A stretch of DNA of 64,000 nucleotides from Nitrospira sp. (GCA_005239465.1 SPAW01000005.1:1-64000), one strand, 5' to 3'. Positions 27,959 to 36,679 are shown, numbered from the stretch's first letter. Program-made: numbers and translations. Notes: a model not told the origin generated them from the letters alone.

Positions 27959-28393
27959 ATGGACGTTCGCAGCAAAGTGTACATGTACCACACGACGGTG
28001 AGATGGACGGAACAGCGCAAGGGGGTTATCTCCTGTGCGGGGAAGCCCGATGTGCAGGTGGCGACGCCGCCGGAGTTCAAAGGCCACGAGGGGATCTGGT
28101 CGCCGGAGGATTTGTTTGTGGCGTCCGCCAACATTTGCTTGATGACCACGTTCCTGGCGGTAGCGGAGCGAGCCGGTCTTGCCTTCTCCTCTTATGAGAG
28201 CGCGGCGGATGGTCGGCTGGAGTTAGTGGAGGGAAAGTTTCAGTTCACCGCGATCGCGATCAAGCCTACCATCACGCTGAAGGCAGTCGCTGATGCGGCC
28301 AAAGCCAAGGAGCTGATCGAAAAAGCTGAGGCCAATTGCCTGATTTCCAACTCGATGAAAGCCAGAGTGACCCTGGAGCCGGTAATCCGCTAG
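27959..28393 (+). CDS. OsmC-family protein, copy 1
   Basis: A 144-aa protein of the OsmC/Ohr fold. The start at 27959 is preceded by GGGAG; the upstream in-frame codons are repeat-like (ATGAGCTTATGGCTAATAGC). The SPEDLFVASANICLMTTFLAVAE segment contains the first family cysteine and NCLISNSM the second, as expected for thiol peroxidases that reduce organic hydroperoxides. A cytoplasmic thiol/redox role is likely; the electron donor is unknown. A second OsmC gene lies at 30258. Confidence 0.82.
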   Translation: MDVRSKVYMYHTTVRWTEQRKGVISCAGKPDVQVATPPEFKGHEGIWSPEDLFVASANICLMTTFLAVAERAGLAFSSYESAADGRLELVEGKFQFTAIAIKPTITLKAVADAAKAKELIEKAEANCLISNSMKARVTLEPVIR

Positions 28394-28595
28394 GACTGAT
28401 TGCTGTAGCATCCTGCGCCAGCTGCACAATGAGCCCTGGGGTGTTTCTCGCCAGTTCCCTCCCCTACTGCCTTGACGATCCGAAGAAAGCCTGCTAAGCC
28501 CGCGACGGACTATCGAGTTTCCCACCACCGGCTGTCCGGTGTGGTGGCACACCGCTCGCAAGGTTGATCCTTGAGTGGGTGGAGGGACGCGCCCC

Positions 28596-28976
28596 ATGCG
28601 ACGTGTTGTGATCCTCTGTAGTTTCGTGGTTGGCATAGCGGGCCTCGGTTTCGGTGGGGTGGGACTAAAGGATCTTACTCCCGCGGGAAAAGAGCGTGAT
28701 CCGGTCAGCGGGCGGGAAATTTATGTGAACACCTGCATCCGATGCCATGGAATCGATGGCAAAGGGGCGCGGGGGATTAAGCTCGTTCCGCAGCCCGCTG
28801 ATCTAAGCTCGCCTGCCGTTCAGAATCGACTCGACGGCACTCTGTTTAAGCGCATTCATGAAGGCAAACCGAACACCGCGATGGGGGCGTGGAAACACGC
28901 ACTCTCCGATGATGAGATTTGGGATGTCCTAGCCTACGTGCGGACGCTCGGAGTCGGAAGCAGCGCGCAACCATGA
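28596..28976 (+). CDS. Exported monoheme cytochrome c
   Basis: A 126-aa protein with an N-terminal hydrophobic export segment, one CIRCH heme c site near residue 48 and a late Met in NTAMGAW as the probable axial ligand. GGTGGAGGG precedes the ATG. It is close in sequence to the cytochrome at 19854. It likely acts as an electron carrier for the sulfur-oxidising enzymes encoded just downstream. Confidence 0.88.
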   Translation: MRRVVILCSFVVGIAGLGFGGVGLKDLTPAGKERDPVSGREIYVNTCIRCHGIDGKGARGIKLVPQPADLSSPAVQNRLDGTLFKRIHEGKPNTAMGAWKHALSDDEIWDVLAYVRTLGVGSSAQP

Positions 28977-29064
28977 AGGTGAATCCATTTACTTGGAGGT
29001 GTCTCACACGTAGCGGCAAGAAGACCGGGGCGCGCTCCGTGATCAACCGGAAGGAAGTGTCACC

Positions 29065-29283
29065 ATGGGCTGTAATGTCGGAGGAATCGAACGACCGATA
29101 CGCATCGTAGTGGGAATTCTGCTGATCGGGATCGGGGCCGTTGCTGGTCTCCCCGCTGTCGGCACGGGGATCGCGCTGACGCTGGGAGCGGTGGCGCTTG
29201 TCACCGGGGTGATCGACTACTGCCCGCTCTCGACTCTGTTCGGGATCAATACCTGTGCCGCCACGCCTGGCCCGAAGAAGTGA
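29065..29283 (+). CDS. DUF2892/YgaP-type small membrane protein
   Basis: A 72-aa protein with two hydrophobic helices: MGCNVGGIERPIRIVVG at the start, then a second helix and the CPLSTLFGINTC end. This is the DUF2892 pattern, also found as the membrane part of the rhodanese YgaP. It has two cysteines near the end of helix 2 and after it. AAGGAAG precedes the start. It is probably an inner-membrane protein linked to sulfur handling, by context only. Confidence 0.85.
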   Translation: MGCNVGGIERPIRIVVGILLIGIGAVAGLPAVGTGIALTLGAVALVTGVIDYCPLSTLFGINTCAATPGPKK

Positions 29284-29293
29284 GGTTCGGACA

Positions 29294-30148
29294 ATGCACG
29301 GACATACCATCGCAGGTATCGTTGTGGTAGGCGTGCTCTCGGTGACCGCCGGATGTATGCCGCCTCCACGCGTGGCGAGCAGCCATGAGCCTGCGGGTGG
29401 TACAGCCAGGGAGACGGTTGTGGACGCGCTTTTTGCCCCGCCTTCTCCGGAGACCATTCCCGGTGACCTGCGAGGTGAGCAGATTCGATTGGGCTACAAA
29501 ATGGTGGTCGATACCCAAGAGTATGGGAAACGCTATGTCGGGAACGCGCTCAACTGCACGAATTGCCACCTTGATGCGGGGCTCAATCCCAACGCCGCGT
29601 CGTTCGTCGGGATTAGTGTCCTCTATCCGGAATATCGCGCTCGTGCAGGCCGGCAGATGAGCCTCGCGGATCGCATCAACGAATGTTTCGAGCGGAGCAT
29701 GAACGGAAGGGCGCTCCCGCCGGACAGCTCGAAATTAGCGGCCGTCGTCGCCTATATCGACTGGCTGTCGCAGAATGTGCCGCGTGGCAGTACCGTGCCA
29801 TGGCGAGGAATCCCCCGCATCAGCTCGACTCGTCCGCCGGACCCCATCAACGGCAAGAATGTGTTCGCGAAAAAATGTGTCTTCTGCCATGGGTCTGACG
29901 GGCAAGGGACTATGGCCGCGCCACCCCTGTGGGGGCCGCGCTCCTACAACATCGCCGCGGGGATGGCACGAGTCGGCGTCGCGGCCTCATTTATCAAAGC
30001 GAATATGCCGCGCGGCTGGGGGTGGTCCGTGACGGACGATGAGGCGTTCGACGTGGCTGCGTATGTCAACAGCCAGCCTCGCCCGGACTTTCCGGACAAA
30101 GTCCATGATTGGCCGAACGGGGGGAAACCAGCGGATGTCCCATACTGA
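29294..30148 (+). CDS. TsdA-like diheme cytochrome c lipoprotein
   Basis: A 284-aa lipoprotein (lipobox SVTAGC) with two heme sites: CTNCH at about 95 and CVFCH at about 198. The N-terminal domain, with RYVGNALNCTNCHLDAG, follows the pattern of thiosulfate dehydrogenase TsdA and SoxA-type domains. TsdA joins two thiosulfates to tetrathionate (or the reverse) in the periplasm. It is an 11-nt neighbour of the DUF2892 gene and precedes OsmC and sulfite-oxidase genes, a coherent sulfur module. Membrane anchoring via the lipid is inferred. The exact reaction is not proven. Confidence 0.78.
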   Translation: MHGHTIAGIVVVGVLSVTAGCMPPPRVASSHEPAGGTARETVVDALFAPPSPETIPGDLRGEQIRLGYKMVVDTQEYGKRYVGNALNCTNCHLDAGLNPNAASFVGISVLYPEYRARAGRQMSLADRINECFERSMNGRALPPDSSKLAAVVAYIDWLSQNVPRGSTVPWRGIPRISSTRPPDPINGKNVFAKKCVFCHGSDGQGTMAAPPLWGPRSYNIAAGMARVGVAASFIKANMPRGWGWSVTDDEAFDVAAYVNSQPRPDFPDKVHDWPNGGKPADVPY

Positions 30149-30257
30149 AATCGTAACGCATCCGTTGACCTGATAAATGTTCGGCATTCATCGGATCGAC
30201 AGATTCCTAAATGCCCACCAGTGATGGGCTACAAAATAAACGCGAGGGGGGTGCGCG

Positions 30258-30677
30258 ATGAAACTCCAGGTGGCCTTCCACGGCGGCACACGGTACGACA
30301 TCACGAGCGGCAAGCATCGAGTCGTCACAGACCAGCCGGTCGCCGCCGACGGCCAGGATGCCGGCATGAGTGCAGTCGAACTCTTTGTCGGCTCGGTGGC
30401 CAGCTGTGTCGGGTATTTTGTGGGGCAATTCTGCGCACGGCACGACATTCCTCGCGAAGGTTTGAGCGTTGATGCGGAATGGACCATGGCCGAAGGCCCG
30501 CACCGTGTCGGCCAAATCGACATCGCAATCCATCTTCCCCATCGAATTACGCCGGAGCTGAAGGAGCGGTTATTAAAAGTTGCGCATGGCTGCACAGTGC
30601 ATCAGTCGCTGAGGGTCGCGCCGACGGTGGCCATCAAGTTGAATCCGCACAGCCATCAGGTGGGCACTCACCCTTGA
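30258..30677 (+). CDS. OsmC-family protein, copy 2
   Basis: A 139-aa OsmC-fold protein with the pattern SAVELFVGSVASCVGYFVGQFC and a second cysteine in VAHGCTVHQSL. The start lies behind a G-rich ribosome-binding site. It is diverged from the copy at 27959 and belongs to the YhfA-like branch rather than to Ohr. It may reduce peroxides or persulfides formed during sulfur oxidation. It is immediately followed by the sulfite-oxidase gene. Confidence 0.82.
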   Translation: MKLQVAFHGGTRYDITSGKHRVVTDQPVAADGQDAGMSAVELFVGSVASCVGYFVGQFCARHDIPREGLSVDAEWTMAEGPHRVGQIDIAIHLPHRITPELKERLLKVAHGCTVHQSLRVAPTVAIKLNPHSHQVGTHP

Positions 30678-30694
30678 ATGATGGAGGAGACGCC

Positions 30695-31873
30695 GTGACG
30701 GTCGCTCGACGCGCCTGGTTGAAGCGGCTGCTCAATGGCCTCGGAGCGGGCTTCATCGTTAATTACCGTCTCTCACCAACGCAGGCGGGTGAAGAGGCGC
30801 CTGCATCGAGAGAGACCGGCCCTCTCACCGTCCGGGTGATGCGTCCCTACGACGCGGAAACGCCGGTGCGAGAGTTCACGTCGTACCTGACGCCCAACCA
30901 TCGGTTCTTTGTACGGAGCCATTTCGGTCCGCCGCCGCCCGAGGCCGTTTCCGAGGTCCATTGGAAACTTCATGTGAGCGGTCTGGTCGAGCGATCGCAA
31001 GAATTCACGTTGAAAGATTTGCGGCAAATGAAAGCCGTGACAGTCACCGCAGTTGTCCAATGCAGCGGCAATGGCCGCGCTTTCCATCGCCCGAAGGTTC
31101 CTGGCGTTCAATGGGAACGGGGGGCGGTTGGGAATGCGCAATGGACGGGGGTGCGGCTGAGGGACGTGTTAGCCAAGGCCGGGGTTCAAACTGAGGCGCG
31201 TCACGTGCAGTTCCAAGGAGCGGATCGGCCTGTCGTGGCCTCCGTGCCGCTGTTCGTCAGAAGCATCCCGCTGGAGAAGGCCATGCATCCGGACACGATA
31301 CTGGCCTATGAAATGAATGGGCGTCCATTGCCGCTGCTGCATGGAGCGCCGCTGCGTGTGATGACGCCCGGGTGGATGGCCGACTCCTGCATCAAGTGGC
31401 TGACCGAGATCGCCGTGCAGGCGGAGGAGGCGAAGGGGTACTACATGCAAACGGCCTATCGCATACCGACGAAGCCACTTGAGCCAGGCATATCTGCAAG
31501 CGGCTCATCGACGCCGGTGGAAGCGATGGTGGTGAAGTCGCTCGTCGCCGCTCCGCAAGAGGGGCGGACCCTGCAACCAGGTCCCGTCACGATTCAAGGC
31601 GTGGCCTGGGGTGGCGAGGCCAAGGTGGTGAAAGTTGAAGTGTCGATCGACGAGGGGAAAAACTGGGAGCCGGCTCGATTGGTCGAAGAAGATCGTCCCT
31701 ATGCCTGGAGGCAATGGCAGTATGTCTGGAACGCGGAGACAACCGGGATGTTTACCATTCTCTGCCGCGCGACAGACGCGCAGGGAGAGACGCAACCAGC
31801 CACGAGTCCTTGGAATCCGAGCGGGTTTCTGTGGAACGGATGGGATCGTGTCACCGTCACGGTGGCAGCATGA
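30695..31873 (+). CDS. Sulfite oxidase-type molybdopterin enzyme (SorA-like)
   Basis: A 392-aa periplasmic enzyme. The GTG start at 30695 has GGAGGAGA upstream; the N-terminus has a twin-arginine-like RRAWLKRLL segment. The molybdenum-ligand Cys is in VVQCSGNGR; the C-terminal half is the dimerisation domain (VTIQGVAWGGEAKVVKVEVS). The architecture matches sulfite dehydrogenases (SorA/SoxC/YedY group). With the diheme cytochrome at 32036 it probably oxidises sulfite to sulfate and passes electrons to cytochrome c. SoxC- or nitrate-reductase-like functions are less likely. Confidence 0.87.
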   Translation: MTVARRAWLKRLLNGLGAGFIVNYRLSPTQAGEEAPASRETGPLTVRVMRPYDAETPVREFTSYLTPNHRFFVRSHFGPPPPEAVSEVHWKLHVSGLVERSQEFTLKDLRQMKAVTVTAVVQCSGNGRAFHRPKVPGVQWERGAVGNAQWTGVRLRDVLAKAGVQTEARHVQFQGADRPVVASVPLFVRSIPLEKAMHPDTILAYEMNGRPLPLLHGAPLRVMTPGWMADSCIKWLTEIAVQAEEAKGYYMQTAYRIPTKPLEPGISASGSSTPVEAMVVKSLVAAPQEGRTLQPGPVTIQGVAWGGEAKVVKVEVSIDEGKNWEPARLVEEDRPYAWRQWQYVWNAETTGMFTILCRATDAQGETQPATSPWNPSGFLWNGWDRVTVTVAA

Positions 31874-31875
31874 GG

Positions 31876-31990
31876 GGACTGACACCCTTCCTCGCGTCCG
31901 CGCGGTGTCTGTCCCCTTTCGGAAGGGGGACAGTCGCCGGGCCTCAGAAGTCCACAGAAGGGCGACAGTCCCCAGGCGGTGCCTGTCCCT
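31876..31990 (+). repeat. Nested hairpins of the GGGGACTG/CAGTCCCC family
   Basis: GGGGACTGACACC pairs with GGTGTCTGTCCCC with one mismatch, and a second pair (GGGGACAGTCGCC with GGGCGACAGTCCCC) follows. They occupy the spacer between the molybdoenzyme and its cytochrome partner. Confidence 0.7.
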
Positions 31991-32035
31991 GTCGGAATCC
32001 GGCGTGAGGCGTTCATGGTGAGGCGAGGACAGACG

Positions 32036-32647
32036 ATGCGCTTTCAAGCCTTCGCTCTCTGCATGATCCTTGGTCTCGTGGGTCTGGCCGTTGTGACGGC
32101 AGCGCAAGAGAAAGATATGGAAACGGTGAGCCCCGCGCTGGGGTTACGTGCAGAGGGACTGATTATCGCGCGCTGTTCCGTCTGTCACAGCGCTGATCTC
32201 ATCGCGCAACAGCGGTTGCCTCGCGCGCGATGGGAGGCCACGGTCGAGAAAATGGAACATTGGGGTGCGGAGATCTCCAACGACGAGGCAGACCTGCTCG
32301 TGCGGTATCTGTCGGCGCGGTATCACCCGGGTGCACCGGATCAACTGCTGCCGCTCGACAGTGAATTGAGGAAGGCGGAGCCGCTCACGCAGGAGCCGGT
32401 GGCTGAAGGTCCGCTCACGGGGGTCGCGGCCAGAGGAGCCGGTATTTTCGAACACAATTGCCAGGCCTGTCATGGAGCAATGGCGATAGGCGGTATGGGC
32501 CCGAAGCTGGTGAAGACTCCGATTCTTAAACAGGAGGACCTGTTTTGGGAGACGGTCCTGCATGGACGAGGGGCGATGCCTGCGTGGGGTTCAGTGCTGA
32601 GTCCTCAGGACATTGCCGATATTTTTGCCTGGCTAAGCACGAAATAG
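32036..32647 (+). CDS. Diheme cytochrome c, probable sulfite dehydrogenase electron acceptor
   Basis: A 203-aa exported protein with a signal peptide (cleavage near VTA) and two heme c sites, CSVCH near residue 44 and CQACH near 142. The two halves are separate cytochrome domains joined by a Pro/Glu-rich linker. I chose the ATG at 32036, where the signal peptide begins; 32015 is an alternative. It follows the SorA-like gene on the same strand and is the likely SorB-type electron acceptor. Confidence 0.83.
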   Translation: MRFQAFALCMILGLVGLAVVTAAQEKDMETVSPALGLRAEGLIIARCSVCHSADLIAQQRLPRARWEATVEKMEHWGAEISNDEADLLVRYLSARYHPGAPDQLLPLDSELRKAEPLTQEPVAEGPLTGVAARGAGIFEHNCQACHGAMAIGGMGPKLVKTPILKQEDLFWETVLHGRGAMPAWGSVLSPQDIADIFAWLSTK

Positions 32648-33231
32648 CGTTCGTACACGTCAACGGAGGCCGGAGAGGAGAAGATGATCATGCGACGGGA
32701 GAGGCACGATCCAGGCGGGGAAAACACTGTTCCTCAAGACGGCCCAGCTCGCCGCCTGCGGATCATCCCAGGTCGCGCTGGTCTTGGAAATTCCGGCTCC
32801 TCCTTCACCGAGCACCAGGCGGTTGCCCTCTCGGAATTCATACGATCCAATATCAAACATTCCCTCTTTCACCGCATGCCTCTTCCCATCGCCGAGCAGT
32901 ACTGCGCCGATCTTGCCACTTATTGATCGAGATCGCCATTCTTCCCCGTTCCCCTCCTTTTTTAAGACAACGCTGCTGTCAAATCTCATTCCGGTGCAGC
33001 CGGCATACCGCGCAAGAGATCTTGGCTCGCCGCGCCAACGACGATCGCCGGGTCGCGGCGTAGCAGTCTGCGCCATTGCTACTTTGTCGGGCGTCCCAAA
33101 ATTCCACAGTGGCGGGCTAATTGTCCGAAGTCGGTGGGGAAAGCCTGCGCCACGGTAGGGATTTTTTAGCTTCTGTGTGCCGTGTTGCGTTGGCATGTTC
33201 GTTGCCATTCCTTGCTGTGAGGACTGCAGGC
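32648..33231 (+). other. Gene-free stretch upstream of the ATPase operon
   Basis: This 584-nt stretch has no open frame with a ribosome-binding site and family-like sequence on either strand. Long antisense frames exist but have a shuffled composition. AT-richer sequence at 33155-33215 could hold the promoter of the ATPase operon; I see no clear -35/-10 pair. Confidence 0.4.
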
Positions 33232-33378
33232 ATGAAGTTAGAAGCCGTACTCGTCATTGCCATGCTGCTTGCCGCAAGCGTCAGTTTGGCGCAGGTCGAG
33301 TCGGCGCTGATTGCGAGTGAGATTCCGGGCAAACGGTGCGGGCAGAAAACAAAGCTGGGAGCCTTTTCAACAACCTGA
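33232..33378 (+). CDS. Short exported peptide or truncated gene before the ATPase operon
   Basis: A 48-aa frame beginning with a good signal peptide (cleavage near SLA), followed by only about 27 mature residues ending in Thr-Thr. GAGG lies about 10 nt before the ATG. The 3' end meets the start of the ATPase operon with 1 nt between stop and next ATG. It may be a small exported protein or the 5' remnant of a longer gene. No family recognised. Confidence 0.35.
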   Translation: MKLEAVLVIAMLLAASVSLAQVESALIASEIPGKRCGQKTKLGAFSTT

Positions 33379-33379
33379 T

Positions 33380-33733
33380 ATGCCTGACGAACGAGACCAA
33401 CCATCGCCGGAGATCCTCCTGCAGATTCAAACTGCTGAGCACGAAGTCGAAGCCATGCTTCGCGCGGCTGAACGTGACGCCGCCGCAACCATCGAGAGAG
33501 CCCGCGCTCAGGCCGATGCCCTGGTGAGCGAGAAGCGTCGCACGCTCGAGGAGAAGAAAAAGGGTGCGCTCGCCCAAGGTCTCAAAGAGGCGGAGCGCGA
33601 GGCCCAGCAACTGATCGAGAATGCACAGGCGAAGGCCGGCGATCTTAAAGCCCGGTGCTTGGGCAGGATGGACGACGCCGCAGAGCGTGTGCTTCGGCGT
33701 GTGCTTCCCGCGTTTCAAAGGACTGAGGACTGA
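33380..33733 (+). CDS. V/A-type ATPase peripheral-stalk subunit (H/NtpF-like)
   Basis: A 117-aa, highly charged protein predicted to be one long coiled coil (heptads from about residue 15 to 95; rich in Glu, Ala, Arg). This is the pattern of the small stalk subunit that pairs with subunit E in archaeal and bacterial V-type ATPases. It is the first gene of the operon. The ribosome-binding site is weak. The last residues (FQRTED) and stop are encoded by a palindromic repeat. Confidence 0.78.
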   Translation: MPDERDQPSPEILLQIQTAEHEVEAMLRAAERDAAATIERARAQADALVSEKRRTLEEKKKGALAQGLKEAEREAQQLIENAQAKAGDLKARCLGRMDDAAERVLRRVLPAFQRTED

Positions 33734-33772
33734 GGTTCGAGGACTGAGCCTCAGTCCTCGAACCTGGGTCCT
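33726..33772 (+). repeat. Strong inverted repeat (GAGGACTGAGG family)
   Basis: AGGACTGAGGTTCGAGGACT in the left arm pairs with AGTCCTCGAACCTGGGTCCT in the right arm with few mismatches. The left arm includes the TGA stop of the upstream gene. Confidence 0.8.
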
Positions 33773-33785
33773 GAAGCGAAGCGTC

Positions 33786-35702
33786 ATGATCGAACCAATG
33801 GCCAAAGTGCGACTGATCTCTCCGCGCCACCTGGTGGACGGGGTGACGGCGACCCTTCAAGAGATCGGCGTCTTGCATATCGAGTCCACCCCTAGCGAGG
33901 CGATCCGGATCCCGTTATCTCCCTATGTGATGGACGAAGCGGCCCGGCAACGACGGGTTGCGCTGGATCGACTGCGCGAAGAATTGCGCCGGCTTCTTCT
34001 CCTGCTGCCGGAAATCTCCCCCGGTGAATGGAGAGGAGCCAGACCATCGAGACCGGAGCTTACAGAGGAAGGCCTCGCGCGCCTGATCCAGGTGGTGAGG
34101 GAGGTCGGCAGCCGCGTCGACGAGGCGTCCGCGCGATTGAAGGCGTGCGAAGAGGAACTGGCGCTCCTGTCCAAATATGAGAAAGCCCTCGTGGCGCTCA
34201 CCCCGTTTCTCAGTTTCATTCAGGAGAGCGAAGAGTTGGACCACCTCGGGGTCACGCTTGAAGAGAAAGGAGGGGACCGCCATCTCCTGGGGGTTCTCCA
34301 CGAAATGATGGCCAAGATGACCCACAACCGCTATGAGCTGTTCCATGCCCGTTTGGATGAGCGGTCGCTGGTCGTCCTCATGATTTTCCCGAAAGCCGTC
34401 AGCTCCAAGATTCGCAGCCTCCTGTGGGAGGAGGGCATTACTGAACTGCAACTCCCGGTTTCCGTCGCGGACAAGCCCTTGGGACAAGCCCTTCGCATTA
34501 TCCTCCAGAAGAAAGCCGAGCTTCCCATCCAGGCCTCACGGCATCGTCAGGACCTGAAAGATTTGGCTCTCCAGTGGCGTCAGGTTCTGGCGCAGTCCTC
34601 TGATGCTGTCCTCTGTTGTCTGGAACAGATTGACGCGACCGCGTATTTCTATCAGACGAAGATGGCCAGCTTTATCTATGGCTGGGTGCCCCGCCGTTCC
34701 CTCGCCGGGATGAGCGGCAGAATCGGGGCTGAGTTTGGAGGGAAGGCGGTGATCGAGGAGTGCCCGATCGATCCCAAGGAATGGCGGACGATCCCGGTCG
34801 TTCTGAGGAACTCCGGTGTTCTACGGCCGTTTGAAACGCTGACACGGCTCATCGCGCTGCCTGTGTACGGCAGCATCGATCCCACACCGTATCTTGCTGT
34901 CTTCTTCCCCCTTTTTTACGGCATGATCCTGGGCGATGTCGGGTATGGTCTGCTCCTTCTCGCCGGCGCAGCGATCGTCAGGCGGCGTTATGTCGACACA
35001 CCCATCGTGCGGGACCTTGCCGCCATTTTTCTTGTCGCGTCGGCCACCACGGTCCTGTTCGGTGTTCTCTACGGTGAGTTGTTCGGCAAACTCGGCGAAT
35101 ATGTCGGGCTCAGGCCGAGCCTCAACCGTATGGAAGCCTTCATTCCCTTTCTGGCCGTTTCGATCGCGATCGGCACGCTCCATGTCGCCCTTGGGATTGC
35201 GCTGGGGGCGTGGTCTGCCTGGTGGCGCGGAGACCGGCAGGAATGTGTAGCCAAACTCGGCGGGTTGCTGCTCGTGGTGACGTTCGTCGCGCTCATTGCG
35301 AGCGTCGCGAATCTGTTGCCCCGGACATGGGTGACCGCAGAAACCGCTGTGCTGCTATCGTCACTGACGATCATCTTTATCTTCGGAGGTGTCCGAGGGG
35401 CGATGGAATTGCACAATCTGGTCAATGTGCTCTCCTACCTCCGGCTCATGGGCATCGGCATCGCGTCGGTGGCATTGGCCTTTGCCGCCAATAAACTCGG
35501 CGGGATGGTGGGGAACGTGTTCTTGGCCGTCGCCATTGCGGGGACTTTACACGCGATCAATTTTGTCTTTGGAATCCTGTCCCCGACGATCCAATCGCTG
35601 CGGCTCCATTATGTGGAGTTCTTCGAGAACTTCTTTGCCCCAGGGGGGCGACCGTATAAGCCGTTCAGACATCTTCACCCGGCCCCGCCTTTTCGAGGTT
35701 GA
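33786..35702 (+). CDS. ntpI: V/A-type ATPase subunit I (membrane stator, a-subunit)
   Basis: A 638-aa protein. The cytoplasmic N-terminal half (about 1-350) is helical, matching the collar-forming arm; the C-terminal half has seven to eight membrane helices beginning near FFPLFYGMILGDVGYGLLLL. The region SYLRLMGIGIASVALAFA contains the conserved Arg that faces the rotor ring. The start at 33786 follows the repeat; ATGs further upstream lie in the previous gene. It carries ions across the membrane between stator and K ring. Confidence 0.93.
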   Translation: MIEPMAKVRLISPRHLVDGVTATLQEIGVLHIESTPSEAIRIPLSPYVMDEAARQRRVALDRLREELRRLLLLLPEISPGEWRGARPSRPELTEEGLARLIQVVREVGSRVDEASARLKACEEELALLSKYEKALVALTPFLSFIQESEELDHLGVTLEEKGGDRHLLGVLHEMMAKMTHNRYELFHARLDERSLVVLMIFPKAVSSKIRSLLWEEGITELQLPVSVADKPLGQALRIILQKKAELPIQASRHRQDLKDLALQWRQVLAQSSDAVLCCLEQIDATAYFYQTKMASFIYGWVPRRSLAGMSGRIGAEFGGKAVIEECPIDPKEWRTIPVVLRNSGVLRPFETLTRLIALPVYGSIDPTPYLAVFFPLFYGMILGDVGYGLLLLAGAAIVRRRYVDTPIVRDLAAIFLVASATTVLFGVLYGELFGKLGEYVGLRPSLNRMEAFIPFLAVSIAIGTLHVALGIALGAWSAWWRGDRQECVAKLGGLLLVVTFVALIASVANLLPRTWVTAETAVLLSSLTIIFIFGGVRGAMELHNLVNVLSYLRLMGIGIASVALAFAANKLGGMVGNVFLAVAIAGTLHAINFVFGILSPTIQSLRLHYVEFFENFFAPGGRPYKPFRHLHPAPPFRG

Positions 35703-35730
35703 GGCTGAGAGAAACTATGGAGGAGAGATC

Positions 35731-35952
35731 ATGACCGACATCGGACTCATTGCAATCGGCGCCGGCCTGGCGATCGGGTTAGCGGCATTGGCGACAGGGT
35801 TGGCGCAAGCCAAGATCGGTGCGGCGGCCATTGGCGCCATCCTGGAGAAGCCGGAATCCTTTGGGACGGTGTTGATTCTGCTCGTCATCCCGGAGACACT
35901 GGTGATCTTCGGCTTTACGGTCGCGGTCCTGATTTTGTTCGCCCTGAAGTGA
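35731..35952 (+). CDS. ntpK: V/A-type ATPase rotor ring subunit K
   Basis: A 73-aa single-hairpin protein: helix 1 at about 5-38 and helix 2 at about 43-70. The ion-binding carboxylate is E55 in IPETLVIFGF. Q26 in helix 1 and T56 next to E55 give a Q-x28-ET pattern; in the Na+-ring of Enterococcus hirae NtpK the Gln and Glu of the C-terminal hairpin (Q110, E139) have the same spacing. Na+ coupling is therefore possible. GGAGGAGA before the ATG is the best ribosome-binding site in the operon, as expected for a subunit needed in many copies. Confidence 0.93.
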   Translation: MTDIGLIAIGAGLAIGLAALATGLAQAKIGAAAIGAILEKPESFGTVLILLVIPETLVIFGFTVAVLILFALK

Positions 35953-35965
35953 ACCGCGGGAAACG

Positions 35966-36041
35966 CGCGAAGCGTCGCTCGTGAAGCGTGAAACCCTGCG
36001 TTTACCGTTTCACGTTTTACTCTTCACGTTTCACGGTGAAA
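35966..36041 (+). repeat. Intergenic palindrome, GTGAAGCGTGAAAC family
   Basis: CGTGAAGCGTGAAACC is matched by CGTTTCACG and CTTCACGTTTCACGG on the right. It fills the spacer between K and E and leaves subunit E with almost no ribosome-binding site. Confidence 0.7.
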
Positions 36042-36043
36042 AC

Positions 36044-36679
36044 ATGCCGTACGACACGCTCATCGACGCGCTACTGGAAGAAGGAAGAACGAAAAGCGAG
36101 GCCATCCTGCGCAACGCTCGGGCTGAGGCGGCTCGTCTGCTTGAGGAAGTCGAACAGGAGAGCGACAACTTGGGTCGCCGGACTGACACACAGATCAGTC
36201 ATGACATCACTGCGCGACGGACCGCGATCCTGAGTCGGGCTGCTCTTTCAGGGCGCCACATCTTGTTGCAGGCCAAGCAAGAGGTCCTGGATGCTGTGTG
36301 GCGCCACGCCGGCCGGAAGGCCATGACTCTAACCGGTAATGCTCGGAGGAAAGTCTTCGGCGCACTCCTTGATGAGGTGCTCGCCGCATCCTCTCCTCAA
36401 TCGCCGCGCGTGCTCATTGATGGTCGAGAGCGGCCATACCTTGAAGAAGTCCTGAAAGAGCGAGGAATCCCTTTTGAGGAGCAACATCAGGATGATCTGC
36501 TTCTGGGGATCAAGCTCGAAGCGAACGGCGAGGTCATAACGAACAGTTTTGCCACTCGACTCGCGAAAGCGAAACCTGAGCTGATGATCGAGCTGAACCG
36601 ACTGTTATTTGCGGATAGCGGTCAGCAATCGGCTATCAGCAATCAGTCCTCGGGCAAGAAGCTGAAAGCTGACCACTGA
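36044..36679 (+). CDS. ntpE: V/A-type ATPase subunit E (peripheral stalk)
   Basis: A 211-aa protein: an N-terminal coiled coil (about 8-90, rich in Ala, Glu, Arg) and a C-terminal globular domain (RVLIDGRERPYLEEVLKERG, GIKLEANGEVITNSFATRL) typical of subunit E, which ties the stator to subunits A and B. The final 22 residues, from ADSGQQSAISNQ onward, are encoded by an intergenic-type repeat and are probably dispensable. The start lies 3 nt after the upstream palindrome. Confidence 0.88.
   Translation: MPYDTLIDALLEEGRTKSEAILRNARAEAARLLEEVEQESDNLGRRTDTQISHDITARRTAILSRAALSGRHILLQAKQEVLDAVWRHAGRKAMTLTGNARRKVFGALLDEVLAASSPQSPRVLIDGRERPYLEEVLKERGIPFEEQHQDDLLLGIKLEANGEVITNSFATRLAKAKPELMIELNRLLFADSGQQSAISNQSSGKKLKADH

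Noticed and set aside
32660-33208. Minus-strand frame of 182 aa in the gene-free stretch
   Set aside because: No ribosome-binding site, no coherent domain, and overlapping frames on the other strand are equally open. Kept only as part of the unexplained stretch.
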